Shown: piece by piece, positions 8,669 through 17,950 of the stretch
Position numbering within the stretch: position 1 is the first letter of the stretch
Layout: every line of letters starts with the position of its first letter
NCBI RefSeq assembly: GCF_002264395.1
Contig: NZ_NFVA01000012.1
Location: forward strand, 30,706-94,705
DNA length: 64,000 bases
Reading direction: 5' to 3'
Source of the DNA: Paenibacillus sp. VTT E-133291
GTDB taxonomy: Bacteria; Bacillota; Bacilli; Paenibacillales; Paenibacillaceae
Notes under the pieces: model-generated
Databases searched by the model: none
Seen by the model: only the letters and a program-made list of their open reading frames with translations
Told to the model about the DNA's origin: nothing
Made by a program: the position numbers and the translations under genes

Positions 8669-9058
8669 TTAGTCTGCTTTGTATTTTCCTAATTTTTTGT
8701 CCAAAGACGCATACAACCGCTGAATGACACGGTAATTAGCACCCAAATCACCTAGCGAACCTCTAGATGCAGAGTACATATCTACGCCACAACGTACAGG
8801 TGTGGTATTGAGCACAGAGACAGTAATGTCCAGTGTACGGCCGAATGCCGTTCTCTTCTCCAGAGTGATCTCACCTACTGACTCCACTTCATGGAGCACC
8901 TTGAATCCAGGAACCTTCTTAAGCGTTGATGAAACTTCCTCCCAAGCTTTGTCTTTCGTAAGATTGTAATAACGCGTTTTTAATGTCGGATCTTTTGCGC
9001 GGTCGCTTGTTCCATCATGACTACGGAATAAACCGACCAAGGTTCTTTTTAACGACAA
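8669..9058 (-). CDS. DUF1499 domain protein
   Basis: This is a small soluble protein of 129 aa with the DUF1499 signature near its C terminus: a serine/arginine-rich stretch (DMYSASRGSLGDLGANYRVIQ) that matches the family pattern RSxSRxGxxDxGxNxxRi. No catalytic residues are known for the family and no function is assigned. The start is TTG with GGGGGAAG five to eight bases upstream. It lies downstream of the 6S RNA gene on the same strand, separated by a terminator. Confidence 0.7.
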   Translation of the reverse strand: MSLKRTLVGLFRSHDGTSDRAKDPTLKTRYYNLTKDKAWEEVSSTLKKVPGFKVLHEVESVGEITLEKRTAFGRTLDITVSVLNTTPVRCGVDMYSASRGSLGDLGANYRVIQRLYASLDKKLGKYKAD

Positions 9059-9157
9059 AATTCTTCCCCCTCTACAAATCCCAAGTTCATTATTCTAAGT
9101 GTAACACTCTTGTCTCAGGAACAAAAGGGTATTACTCACTTTCTCCTTGTTCCAGAC

Positions 9158-9206
9158 ACACAAAAAAGCGCCCGTTCCCCAACTTTCACGGGATACAGGG
9201 CGCTTT
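9158..9206 (-). terminator. Rho-independent terminator of the 6S RNA
   Basis: On the minus strand AAAGCGCCC and GGGCGCTTT form a nine-pair stem followed by TTTTTTGTG. It lies about 15 bases past the predicted 3' end of the 6S RNA. Confidence 0.85.
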
Positions 9207-9219
9207 GGCCTAAACAATA

Positions 9220-9409
9220 GAAAACCCGCTTATGCCGTCCGGCTACAGTGTCTTCTGAACCTGCTAGAGCAGGTGGGTGATCGCAGAAAACGTTTTTGAA
9301 TTCCCCAAGTCATATAGACAGGGCTGTTCAGCTGCGCTTCGTGTAGATCTCCCAAGACATTATCATTGGTTCAAAACAACGAGCAACCGTAACGAACATC
9401 GCAGGATTT
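9220..9409 (-). ncRNA. ssrS: 6S RNA
   Basis: This is a non-coding gene of about 190 nt on the minus strand with its own promoter and terminator. The 5' part (CCTGCGATGTTCGTTACGG) and the 3' part (AGCCGGACGGCATAAGCGGG) face each other as in 6S RNA: the outer arms pair CCTGC with GCGGG, and TGTTCG stands opposite GACGGCA, the conserved closing-stem elements also seen in E. coli 6S. An extended interior with the open bubble lies between. 6S RNA binds the housekeeping RNA polymerase and adjusts transcription in stationary phase. Ends are approximate. Confidence 0.75.
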
Positions 9410-9415
9410 GTTATT

Positions 9416-9444
9416 ATTATATTGCGTTTTAACGAAAAAGTAAA
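9416..9444 (-). promoter_or_regulatory. SigA-type promoter of the 6S RNA
   Basis: TTTACT (9444-9439) and TATAAT (9421-9416) are separated by 17 bases on the minus strand. A start about seven bases further falls exactly at the predicted 5' end of the 6S RNA. Confidence 0.75.
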
Positions 9445-9514
9445 CCTGTATGCGCTTTATTTTACACTGGAATTAAATTACTGACGATTTCCGAGTGCTT
9501 AATACTCGTCTTTG

Positions 9515-10339
9515 TTAAATACGTTTTACATCTTTATCCTCAACATCATCTTCATAATCATCATCGTCATCGTCGTCATCCTCTTGATTGTTCAAAGCAG
9601 CTTCTCTCTCTTCTTCCTCTTTCAGTTTCTTCTGCTCCACCTGCAATTGCAGTTTATTATAGGTAGCATAGAAGTTAAAGAAAGCAGCCATCGCAATCAA
9701 CGTTGGAATACAGATGAAATACAGTGCTGGATATCTAAGACCAATATAAGCTAGCACTGCAGCTGCAATCAAAGTTGAGAACACGCGAATTGGACGTGCT
9801 ATAGTCAGCAATATTGAGTTACTCATCACTTGTTTAAAGCTCATTTGATAATGAACGACAATAGAAAAGAAGTTAAACATAGACACCGATAAAATAATCA
9901 TGAGCACTAACATCAAAATACCAACAATTCTGAAGTTAGGCATTTGTGTCATGTAAACCGTTACATCGACGTACATAATAACGAACATCAATGTGTAGAT
10001 AATTCCACCGAGCATACTTTTTAAATAATTCTCTTTATACCCCTGAAAAAACGTACGAAAAGTTCCTACATCCGTGTTCCCCATAACCCATTTGCGCACA
10101 ACGGTAAATAAGGCCGCCGAAGCAGGAAATACAGTAAATGGCGCCAGAATCCCCATAGCCCAGTTTAATGTGAGCTGCTCATTTACTCCACCTGAGCTTG
10201 TCCCAAGCATCATCAATTTCATCAATCCAAAAAATAAAAACGGGGCGGAACATAGTGCCCATAAGATATTACTAGCTGCGATACGTGTAATCCATTCTGT
10301 GATGCGGTATAAACCACCCATTGCTCCTTTAAACTCCAA
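9515..10339 (-). CDS. YesL family membrane protein (DUF624)
   Basis: This is a 274-aa membrane protein with about five or six hydrophobic segments in the first 220 residues, matching the DUF624/YesL family. The family often sits by carbohydrate ABC transporters, but here it stands alone. The C terminus is a charged cytosolic tail with a Glu-rich coiled stretch and a run of eight aspartates. The start is TTG with GGAGG seven bases upstream. Function is unknown. Confidence 0.75.
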   Translation of the reverse strand: MEFKGAMGGLYRITEWITRIAASNILWALCSAPFLFFGLMKLMMLGTSSGGVNEQLTLNWAMGILAPFTVFPASAALFTVVRKWVMGNTDVGTFRTFFQGYKENYLKSMLGGIIYTLMFVIMYVDVTVYMTQMPNFRIVGILMLVLMIILSVSMFNFFSIVVHYQMSFKQVMSNSILLTIARPIRVFSTLIAAAVLAYIGLRYPALYFICIPTLIAMAAFFNFYATYNKLQLQVEQKKLKEEEEREAALNNQEDDDDDDDDYEDDVEDKDVKRI

Positions 10340-10525
10340 TTCCCTTCCTCCTCTGTCTCTTGCATACTGCTTATCTTAACTATACCTCATTTGACCTACT
10401 CTTTTCCATAGCCCAACTTTCTGAATTCTAGGTCATTGTCTATACATCAAGCCTATAAAGTCCATATATTGGAATTGTAATCATAAGAATTTCCAAAATC
10501 ACCACATTCTAAAGGAGGTTATTGT

Positions 10526-10621
10526 ATGTCCTCACCTGTTGGCTACGGCGGCTGGACTTCCACTGGTACGATCCTCGTATTGTTTATCCTGCTCGTTATC
10601 ATCACTCGTACTTTCATTTAA
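10526..10621 (+). CDS. YjcZ-like sporulation micro-protein (31 aa)
   Basis: This is a 31-codon gene with a textbook ribosome site (AAAGGAGG seven bases before ATG). The peptide starts MSSPVGYGGWTSTG and continues with a single hydrophobic helix ending ITRTFI, the layout of YjcZ-family sporulation proteins (Gly/Tyr-rich head, one membrane helix). It stands alone between two longer genes and is followed by a strong hairpin. Membership rests on length and composition; expression during sporulation is inference. Confidence 0.7.
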   Translation: MSSPVGYGGWTSTGTILVLFILLVIITRTFI

Positions 10622-10660
10622 ATAAGCTGCTAATTCAATAAATACCCTATATTTAAGCAA

Positions 10661-10707
10661 AAAGAAGACGAGAACCGCTATTCGGCATCTCGTCTTCTTT
10701 GTATTTT
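10661..10707. terminator. Bidirectional rho-independent terminator
   Basis: AAAGAAGACGAGA and TCTCGTCTTCTTT form a 13-pair stem with A- and T-rich flanks. It serves the YjcZ-like gene and probably the convergent helicase gene as well. Confidence 0.85.
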
Positions 10708-10740
10708 GATAAATCATCCCCCGCGGGTTCTGATCACGTA

Positions 10741-12396
10741 TTAATTATCAAAATCTTCGCGTTTTGCTGGACGTGTGCTTGTGCTGCTTGGGCGAGTAGA
10801 TGGTTTGCGGTCCGCACTGCGGTTCGCTCCACCATCACGGCTAGCTGCGCCATCACGGTTGCCTTTATAGCCACCGCCATAACCGCCACTGCCACTACCA
10901 TAGTTACCACTACCGCTGCTGTAGCCACCACGACTTCCGCCACCGTTGTTATCACGGTTTCCACGGTATCCACCAGTGCTGCCACCAGAAGTACCACGGT
11001 TGCCACCATAACCGCCGTTAGGTTTGCGGCCACTGCGAATGTCGTTCTTACCACCACGACGTTTAGCACGAATTGGATCTTCTGGAGTCAATTCAATTGC
11101 AGAATCCTTCTTATCACCAGTCAGAAGCTTCATTGCAGCTGACAGCAATTGAACGGAATCATATTGCTCAAGCAATTGAATAGAAATACCTTTGTACTCA
11201 TTCAATTCACCGCTCTCAACCATTTCAAGCAAGCGCTCTGCTGTTACGCGTTGTTTACCTTCAATAGCCTCAGCCATAGTTGGCAATGGTTTACGAGTAA
11301 TACGGTGACGAGTAACGCGTTCGATCAAATGCAGGTGATCCATTTCGCGTGGGGTAACGAAAGACCAAGCTGTACCCTCTTTACCAGCGCGACCAGTACG
11401 ACCGATACGGTGTACATAGCTTTCTGGATCTTGCGGCAAGTCAAAGTTAATTACGTGAGTAACACCAGATACATCCAAACCACGAGCTGCTACGTCAGTA
11501 GCTACCAGCACATCAATGCTGCCATCACGGAATTTACGCATTACAGCATCACGTTGATTCTGAGACAGGTCACCATGTAATCCATCAGCAGAGTATCCAC
11601 GTTTCTGCAAAGCTTCTGCAAGCTCATCTACCCGGCGCTTCGTGCGTCCGAACACAATCGCAAGCTCAGGTGATTCCATATCGATCAAACGGCTAAGCGC
11701 TTCGAACTTTTGACGTTCAGGTACTTCAACATATGCTTGATCAATCAGCGGAGCACTGATTTGTTTCGGAATAACGGAGACGTGTTGCGGGTTGTTCAAG
11801 AATTGCTGTGCAAGACGTTGAATGTTTGGAGGCATTGTAGCCGAGAACAACATCGTTTGACGCTCTTCAGGAACGAGCTTGAGGATCGTCTGAATATCTT
11901 CCATAAAGCCCATATCCAGCATTTCATCTGCTTCATCCAATACAACAGTTTGAACATCATCCAAACGGATGGTTTTACGGTTGATATGGTCAAGCAAACG
12001 TCCTGGTGTACCAATAATAATTTGTGGTTTCTTCTTAAGACCACGGATTTGGCGACCAATATCTTGTCCGCCATAAATTGCCAACGAACGAAGACCTTTA
12101 AAACGGCTTAGCTTACCGATTTCTTCTGATACTTGAATGGCCAACTCACGTGTCGGTGCCATAATAAGCGCCAGAATTTTTTCGTCTTCGCGATTAATCT
12201 TCGAAATGAGGGGGATACCAAAAGCAGCAGTCTTACCTGTACCAGTCTGTGCTTGACCGATCAGATCCGACCCAGTCAATGCCAATGGAATTGACTGCTC
12301 CTGTATCGGTGTTGCCTCCTCAAATCCTAACTCTGTGATTGCTTGTAGCACTTTTGGCTCCAAGCCAAATTCTGCGAATGTTTTCAAATTATTCAT
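10741..12396 (-). CDS. cshA: DEAD-box ATP-dependent RNA helicase (CshA-like)
   Basis: This is an RNA helicase of about 551 aa. The motifs are in order: Q motif ([11 protein letters not shown]...TPIQEQSIP), Walker [29 protein letters not shown], and [10 protein letters not shown]. After about residue 440 comes a Gly/Arg/Ser/Asn-rich tail of roughly 100 residues that would bind RNA loosely. In Bacillus such proteins help RNA decay, ribosome assembly and cold adaptation. The ATG at 12396 is chosen because the conserved N terminus begins there, although AAGGAG is only one base away. A leader of about 220-250 nt precedes it. Confidence 0.92.
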   Translation of the reverse strand: MNNLKTFAEFGLEPKVLQAITELGFEEATPIQEQSIPLALTGSDLIGQAQTGTGKTAAFGIPLISKINREDEKILALIMAPTRELAIQVSEEIGKLSRFKGLRSLAIYGGQDIGRQIRGLKKKPQIIIGTPGRLLDHINRKTIRLDDVQTVVLDEADEMLDMGFMEDIQTILKLVPEERQTMLFSATMPPNIQRLAQQFLNNPQHVSVIPKQISAPLIDQAYVEVPERQKFEALSRLIDMESPELAIVFGRTKRRVDELAEALQKRGYSADGLHGDLSQNQRDAVMRKFRDGSIDVLVATDVAARGLDVSGVTHVINFDLPQDPESYVHRIGRTGRAGKEGTAWSFVTPREMDHLHLIERVTRHRITRKPLPTMAEAIEGKQRVTAERLLEMVESGELNEYKGISIQLLEQYDSVQLLSAAMKLLTGDKKDSAIELTPEDPIRAKRRGGKNDIRSGRKPNGGYGGNRGTSGGSTGGYRGNRDNNGGGSRGGYSSGSGNYGSGSGGYGGGYKGNRDGAASRDGGANRSADRKPSTRPSSTSTRPAKREDFDN

Positions 12397-12719
12397 GCTC
12401 CTTCTATACAGTGGACATTCCACATGCTTGTCTGTATTCTTAAGTAGCGGTAAACACATTTATATGCTGTCCAATCATGCTCTTTTTTCTGCATGATATA
12501 GCGCTTTTGGGACGAAAAGCCTCCCTTTCATCAGGTACTTCATTGTACCTGAGCAACTGTAGCTTTACATCCGATGCAATGCAAAAATACCATTGTAACG
12601 TCCTACTCAAGAATATCCTGTACATTATATCACAACTCTAAGTAGGAATACCAGTGGGTTCCTTTCTTTTCATTGCATACATGGTTTATTTTTAAATTTA
12701 TTTATAGAGGTGGATTTGC

Positions 12720-13541
12720 TTGTTAAGACAGATTTGGAATTGTATTGCAGTTATTTTCGGAGCAGCGTTGATTGCCAGTGGATTTAATCTTTTTCTAATC
12801 CCTCATCGCTTACTCAGCGGAGGAGTATCCGGGCTTTCGATGTTAGTGGGTTACTTTACACCACTAAACATAAGCCTCTTATACTTGCTCTTTAATATCC
12901 CATTGCTTGTAGCTGGTTGGTTCCAGTTAGGCCGGAGATTTATTATGCTAAGCATGTTATCCGTTGTGGCAACAACCTGGTTTTTGACGGTCATCCCCGA
13001 ATATTTGGTAGCTACTGATATGCTGCTTTCTTCTGTATTTGGTGGAGTGTTGGTCGGTATTGGCTGTGGCTTCAGCTTCCGTGCAGGTGGTTCATCCGGA
13101 GGTTTTGATATCCTGGGATCCATCATCACTAAATTCCGCGATTTCCCAGTTGGAAACGTGGTGGTGAGCTTAAACGGACTCGTTATTCTTGCCGCGGCAT
13201 ATTTTGATAACAACTGGAATTTGGCTCTTGCATCGATGGTATCTATATACGTAACGGGTAAGGTACTGGACATGATTCACATCAGCCATTTAAAGGTAAC
13301 CGTATATATAGTAACGAATCGTACAGATGAGCTCCTTCAGCATCTAATGGGACTCCAGCGAGGTGTCACAAAGATTAAAACAGAAGGCGCTTATTCTCAT
13401 GTTGAAAAGGACATGCTAATGACAGTAACAACCCGCTACGAACTTGCAGAACTGCAACGTATTATTCGCACGACAGATCCTCAGGCGTTTGTAAATATTG
13501 TGGAGACAGTTGGTGTTATGGGCTCCTTCCGAAAAAGATAA
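12720..13541 (+). CDS. YitT family membrane protein (DUF2179)
   Basis: This 273-aa protein has five or six membrane segments in the N-terminal 170 residues (the YitT fold; LLSGGVSGLSML and FRAGGSSGGFDI are typical glycine-rich turns) and a C-terminal soluble DUF2179 domain. Its transport substrate is not known. The start codon is TTG with AGAGGTGG six bases ahead. It is transcribed divergently from the helicase gene. Confidence 0.88.
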   Translation: MLRQIWNCIAVIFGAALIASGFNLFLIPHRLLSGGVSGLSMLVGYFTPLNISLLYLLFNIPLLVAGWFQLGRRFIMLSMLSVVATTWFLTVIPEYLVATDMLLSSVFGGVLVGIGCGFSFRAGGSSGGFDILGSIITKFRDFPVGNVVVSLNGLVILAAAYFDNNWNLALASMVSIYVTGKVLDMIHISHLKVTVYIVTNRTDELLQHLMGLQRGVTKIKTEGAYSHVEKDMLMTVTTRYELAELQRIIRTTDPQAFVNIVETVGVMGSFRKR

Positions 13542-13727
13542 AAACCGGCAGCGAAAAGTATTAATTTGGAAAATGCACCAATCACAGAATTGTGATATAT
13601 TATAATCACGCAGAACCCTAACAATTTCATAAAGATTGAGATTTACCCCTCTTTTTTCCAAGCACTTCGTTTTCCGATGATTACTGAATTCCATTCAGAC
13701 CTATCGAAAAAGGAAAGGGTGATTTTT

Positions 13728-13922
13728 GTGGAAATGGAAACGGTAAAGCTGTCAGCAATCGTCATGAGGTGGTATCCTGATATGATGCCGTTTCTCAAGC
13801 AGGACGAATTAAATTCCGTAATCGTTCTGCGTGACGGGCTTAGTATTCTGGAACCTGCAGATGCCATGGATATCATCCATTACAGTATCTGTGAACATCA
13901 GAATTCTGCGTATCTTCAATGA
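13728..13922 (+). CDS. Conserved-looking small hypothetical protein (64 aa)
   Basis: I do not recognise a family. The product of about 64 aa begins MEMETVKLSAIVMRWYPDM when read from the GTG at 13728, which has GGGTGA five bases upstream; an in-frame ATG six bases later is equally usable. It is mixed in charge, lacks a membrane segment, and ends with a histidine/cysteine-containing tail. A TATAAT with flanking ATCACA/TGTGAT inverted half-sites lies about 120 bases upstream. A strong terminator follows, so this is a single-gene unit. Confidence 0.6.
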   Translation: MEMETVKLSAIVMRWYPDMMPFLKQDELNSVIVLRDGLSILEPADAMDIIHYSICEHQNSAYLQ

Positions 13923-13949
13923 GTAAGCCGCAAGAGAAGTCTTGATAGT

Positions 13950-14000
13950 TGCCGCCTTAAGTTCGGCCATGTTGCCGTGTTGAGGCGGCATTTACTTTTT
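13950..14000 (+). terminator. Rho-independent terminator
   Basis: TGCCGCCTTAA and TTGAGGCGGCA pair around an inner stem, and TTTACTTTTT follows. It ends the 64-aa gene unit. Confidence 0.8.
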
Positions 14001-14156
14001 AACAAAAGGTTTAGAATGTGTGCGTCCCGGTTATATACAACAAGGATGGTTTTCCAGACCCGATCTGAGCCAACATTATTATTACAACACTGTTCTTTTT
14101 AGAAGCAACCGTTCCTATATAATTTAGGAAATGTACATAAAGGGGAGAGAATACGA

Positions 14157-15365
14157 ATGAACATCACCTGGGCTCTACTGATGATGGCCTTGGGAAGTGT
14201 AGGCGTGCAACAGAATCAACATGACGCTGAAGTGGCAATTGCATTGAAGTCTGCCATGAATCCCCCCATCATCGCTACGCAAAATAATAATTCAAATGTT
14301 GCAACTCCAGCTCCAAATGCTACAACAGAGACAAGCGACTCACAAAGTATGCTACACGCAGATCCTCAGCCTGATGCTCCAAAAGTAAAAGGCATCTATG
14401 TTACCGCATACAGTGCCGGTGGAGAACGAATGGAAAAGCTTCTTTCTTTACTTGATCAGACGGAACTAAATTCTATGGTCATCGACATTAAGGATGATGC
14501 AGGTTACATCACGTACAAAACTGATAACCCAGAACTTCAGAAACTCGGTAATCCGCAGCCATTTATTGGCGACATCAACAAACTGATGGAAAGATTGAAT
14601 AAACATGATGTTTATCCCATCGCTCGCATTGTTGTCTTTAAAGACTCTATACTTGCCAAAAAGAACCCGCAATTATCCTTTGTTAATACAGACGGCACAG
14701 TATGGAAGAATAAAGGCGGCGATAGCTTTGTTAATCCTTATAATGAAGATGTCTGGAAGTACAATGTCGATATCGCCAAAGAAGCTGTCAAACTCGGCTT
14801 TAAAGAAATTCAATTCGACTATGTGCGTTTTCCTGAAGGTTTCGAAAAACGTGCAGACACACTTAAATACACTAAAACCAGTGATTCTCGCGTAGATATC
14901 ATTTCTAATTTTGTAAAATACGCAAAAGCAGAGCTTGCTCCGCTTGGTGTTCGTGTATCCGTAGATATTTTTGGATATGCCGCATCTGCTCCTGCTGAGG
15001 GCATAGGGCAAGACTTCGTTAAAATATCCAAAAATGTGGATGTTATCAGCCCGATGGTTTATCCGAGTCACTATTCAACGGGATGGTTTGGAGTGAAAGA
15101 GCCTGACTTAGATCCGTATGCTACCATTAAAGGCTCCATGGTTGATACCCATAAAAAGCTCGATCCTCTTGGCAGCTACAAACCTGTTATTCGTCCTTGG
15201 ATTCAGGATTTTACAGCAAGCTGGCTCGGAAAAGGTCATTATATTAAATACGGTAAAAAACAGGTGGAGGATCAAATCCGCGCTTTAAAAGATGAAAATG
15301 TAGAGGAGTTTCTGCTCTGGAACGCCAATAACCGATATACCTCCGATGTCGATTATGAGAAATAA
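14157..15365 (+). CDS. Putative glycoside hydrolase (DUF4015 type), exported
   Basis: This 402-aa protein has a weak N-terminal export signal (hydrophobic residues 4-18), a Thr/Asn/Pro-rich linker to about residue 80, and then a TIM-barrel-like domain. Typical DUF4015 elements are seen: KGIYVTAYSAG at the domain start, MVIDIKDDAGYI, QFDYVRFPEGF with likely catalytic acids, and VDIFGYA. The substrate is unknown; the family is presumed to act on polysaccharides. AAGGGGAGAG precedes the ATG by seven bases. A short terminator follows. Confidence 0.82.
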   Translation: MNITWALLMMALGSVGVQQNQHDAEVAIALKSAMNPPIIATQNNNSNVATPAPNATTETSDSQSMLHADPQPDAPKVKGIYVTAYSAGGERMEKLLSLLDQTELNSMVIDIKDDAGYITYKTDNPELQKLGNPQPFIGDINKLMERLNKHDVYPIARIVVFKDSILAKKNPQLSFVNTDGTVWKNKGGDSFVNPYNEDVWKYNVDIAKEAVKLGFKEIQFDYVRFPEGFEKRADTLKYTKTSDSRVDIISNFVKYAKAELAPLGVRVSVDIFGYAASAPAEGIGQDFVKISKNVDVISPMVYPSHYSTGWFGVKEPDLDPYATIKGSMVDTHKKLDPLGSYKPVIRPWIQDFTASWLGKGHYIKYGKKQVEDQIRALKDENVEEFLLWNANNRYTSDVDYEK

Positions 15366-15416
15366 TGTATATAGCCCTTATTATTTATAATTGAAATCAG
15401 GTATGATATATAAAGA

Positions 15417-15445
15417 TAAAGACCCGGCATCTGCCGGGTCTTTTA
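15417..15445 (+). terminator. Rho-independent terminator
   Basis: GACCCGGCA and TGCCGGGTC form a nine-pair stem with a two-base loop region and TTTT after it, closing the glycoside-hydrolase gene. Confidence 0.85.
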
Positions 15446-15474
15446 ATGGAGAAAAAGGAGCATTTTACTGAACG

Positions 15475-16848
15475 ATGATACAAACCACCTCTTTAAAACA
15501 AAAAGCAATACAATTTTTTCATATTTTATTTCCAATTCTGGTTACACAGATTGCTTTGTCAGCGATAACCTTCTTTGATACGAACATGTCAGGTAAATTT
15601 GGTACAGCCGATCTGGCAGGTGTGGCGATAGGAACCAGTCTCTGGATTCCAATTCAAACGGGCTTAAGTGGAATTCTTATGGGGATTACCCCCATCGTCT
15701 CTCAACTCATCGGAAGCAAAAAAGAAAAGGATGTAGCCTATCAAGTCACACAGGGAATCTGGTTATCACTGATCGTCTCTGTAATTGTCTTATTAATCGG
15801 GAGCCTCGCCTTGGCACCTATCCTTAATTTCATGAATCTGGAGCCTACTGTAAGAGATGTTGCATTTCGTTTCCTTAGTGCGATCTCCTTCGGAATTATC
15901 CCGCTGTTTGGATATACAGTTCTCCGTAGTTGTATAGACGCTCTGGGACAAACACGAGTGTCCATGTTGATCACACTCATAGCCCTACCCGTGAATGTTG
16001 GTTTAAACTACTTGCTAATCTTCGGGAAATTCGGGTTTCCTCGACTTGGTGGTGTTGGAGCTGGAGTGGCATCAGCTATCACCTACTGGGTAATCTTTTC
16101 GGTTGCCCTGCTGTTCATTTATCGGGCAGAACCCTTTGCAAGCCTTAGAATCTTCCGAAAGTTCTACTTTATATCGCTAAAAAGCTTCAAAGATCTACTA
16201 AAGATCGGTGTACCTATTGGCTTCTCGATTTTTTTTGAAACTGCAGTCTTCTCCGCTGTAACCTTGTTGATGAGTCGGTTCGATACTGTAACGATTGCAG
16301 CTCATCAAGCAGCCATTAATTTTGCAACAACGTTATATATGATTCCGCTCAGTATCTGTATGAGCCTTACCATTCTCGTCGGCTTCGAGACTGGATCCGG
16401 CAGGCAAAAGGATGCCCGTCAATATGCCATTATGGGAATTGGACTTGCGACCATCCTCTCCCTGGCAACTGCACTCCTGCTCTTATTTGCTGGCCATCAT
16501 GTAGCTGGTCTATACACTGATGAACCTGATGTCATTTCATTAATTCAGCATTTCTTAATCTATGCGATCTTTTTCCAGATTTCCGATGCGATTGCAACAC
16601 CTACACAAGGAGCACTTCGTGGATATAAGGATGTTAATCCAGCCTTCATTATTTGCTTTATAGCTTATTGGGTTATAGGGCTTCCTACAGGCTATGTACT
16701 TGCTACTTATACGGATCTAGGAGCTTATGGTTATTGGATCGGCTTGATCACCGGTCTTGCGATTGGGGCCACACTGCTCTTAACTCGGCTTGTTAAAGTC
16801 CAACGCCGTTATACCACGCAATATACAGACGCTCAAACACATCATTAA
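15475..16848 (+). CDS. MATE family efflux transporter
   Basis: This is a 457-aa membrane protein with twelve hydrophobic segments in two related halves, of the MatE type (NorM/DinF-like). MATE pumps export cationic drugs or metabolites in exchange for sodium or protons. Telling pieces are the start of TM1 with [24 protein letters not shown], and the mirrored [21 protein letters not shown] in the second half. The ATG must be the start, since an in-frame stop lies just upstream; AAAGGAG is rather far away, at 14 bases. Confidence 0.92.
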   Translation: MIQTTSLKQKAIQFFHILFPILVTQIALSAITFFDTNMSGKFGTADLAGVAIGTSLWIPIQTGLSGILMGITPIVSQLIGSKKEKDVAYQVTQGIWLSLIVSVIVLLIGSLALAPILNFMNLEPTVRDVAFRFLSAISFGIIPLFGYTVLRSCIDALGQTRVSMLITLIALPVNVGLNYLLIFGKFGFPRLGGVGAGVASAITYWVIFSVALLFIYRAEPFASLRIFRKFYFISLKSFKDLLKIGVPIGFSIFFETAVFSAVTLLMSRFDTVTIAAHQAAINFATTLYMIPLSICMSLTILVGFETGSGRQKDARQYAIMGIGLATILSLATALLLLFAGHHVAGLYTDEPDVISLIQHFLIYAIFFQISDAIATPTQGALRGYKDVNPAFIICFIAYWVIGLPTGYVLATYTDLGAYGYWIGLITGLAIGATLLLTRLVKVQRRYTTQYTDAQTHH

Positions 16849-16862
16849 TAATCTAAAGAACA

Positions 16863-16908
16863 CAAAAAAGGAACAGTGCGAAGTTCGCAGCTGTTCCTTT
16901 TTTGTGTG
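16863..16908. terminator. Bidirectional rho-independent terminator
   Basis: AAAAAAGGAACAG and CTGTTCCTTTTTT pair across a second inner stem (GCGAA/TTCGC). It lies between the convergent MATE and pfkA genes and can serve both. Confidence 0.9.
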
Positions 16909-16912
16909 TTAA

Positions 16913-17884
16913 TTATTGAGAAAGACGGGATGCAAGCTCGTACAACTCCACGTCAAAGTCTTTCTTCGTATTCACTACAAGATCGATATCTGTAAGGGTT
17001 AGTTCTCCCTTGATGATACCGCAACCTTTATCAGACTCACCTTCAATTAGTTTACGAACGGCAAAGTCACCAAGACGGCTAGCAAGATTCCGGTCTCCAG
17101 GGGTTGGTGTTCCTCCGCGCTGAATATGTCCAAGTACAGTAACCCGTGCATCCAGAGAAGCATGACGATCCTTCAACGCTTGGGCTACATCTTCGCCTTT
17201 ACCCACACCTTCTGCAACGATGACGATACTGTGACGTTTACCTCTGACAAAGTTGTCACGCATACGATCCGCAACTTCATTCAAGTCATATGGCATTTCT
17301 GGCACAAGAATGGTTTCTGCTCCAGAAGCCAGACCTGCATGCAGCGCGATATCTCCACAATGACGTCCCATAACTTCTACAATGGAAGAACGCTCATGGG
17401 AGGACATTGTGTCACGCAGTTTGTTAATAGCATCTACAACGACACCAACGGCTGTATCAAACCCTATGGTGTAATCCGTGTAGGAAATATCATTATCAAT
17501 AGTTCCCGGTAATGCCATCGTCTTGATACCGAGTTTACTTAGTTTATTAGCGCCTTTATATGAACCATCTCCACCTATAACTACTAGGCCATCGATACCC
17601 ATTTCATTAAGAATATCTGCACCCTTTTGCTGACCTTCTGGTTTTGTGAACTCCAGACATCTTGCAGATTGCAGAATGGTTCCCCCGCGTTGAATAATGT
17701 CACCTACGCTGCGAAGATCCATAGGGAAGATATCGCGATTCAGAAGACCTTGATATCCACGTTGAACTCCAAAAACTTCAATGCCGTAATAAAGTGCGCT
17801 TCTTACAACCGCACGAACAGCGGCGTTCATACCTTGTGAATCTCCACCACTAGTCAGTACTGCAATTTTTTTGATTTTTGTCAT
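16913..17884 (-). CDS. pfkA: ATP-dependent 6-phosphofructokinase
   Basis: This glycolytic enzyme phosphorylates fructose 6-phosphate to fructose 1,6-bisphosphate. The length of 323 aa is standard for bacterial PfkA. Visible signatures are TSGGDSQGMNAAVR (ATP site; most family members have P instead of Q), GGDGSYKGA, the active-site loop PGTIDNDI, and the substrate region EVMGRHCGDIAL. The ATG at 17884 has AAGGAGG nine bases upstream. pyk is not next to it here, unlike in Bacillus; ytpB lies upstream on the same strand. Confidence 0.96.
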   Translation of the reverse strand: MTKIKKIAVLTSGGDSQGMNAAVRAVVRSALYYGIEVFGVQRGYQGLLNRDIFPMDLRSVGDIIQRGGTILQSARCLEFTKPEGQQKGADILNEMGIDGLVVIGGDGSYKGANKLSKLGIKTMALPGTIDNDISYTDYTIGFDTAVGVVVDAINKLRDTMSSHERSSIVEVMGRHCGDIALHAGLASGAETILVPEMPYDLNEVADRMRDNFVRGKRHSIVIVAEGVGKGEDVAQALKDRHASLDARVTVLGHIQRGGTPTPGDRNLASRLGDFAVRKLIEGESDKGCGIIKGELTLTDIDLVVNTKKDFDVELYELASRLSQ

Positions 17885-17950
17885 TCTGTTGTTCCTCCTT
17901 AAAGTTATGCAATGCCCCATCCGTTGTATAGGTGAAGCTTCGCAGCCTTG

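Noticed and set aside
10699..11142. Long open frames, Thr/Ala/Val-rich, on both strands over the helicase C-terminal region
   Set aside because: They are mirror frames of the low-complexity Gly/Arg-rich tail of the helicase, have extreme composition and no ribosome site.
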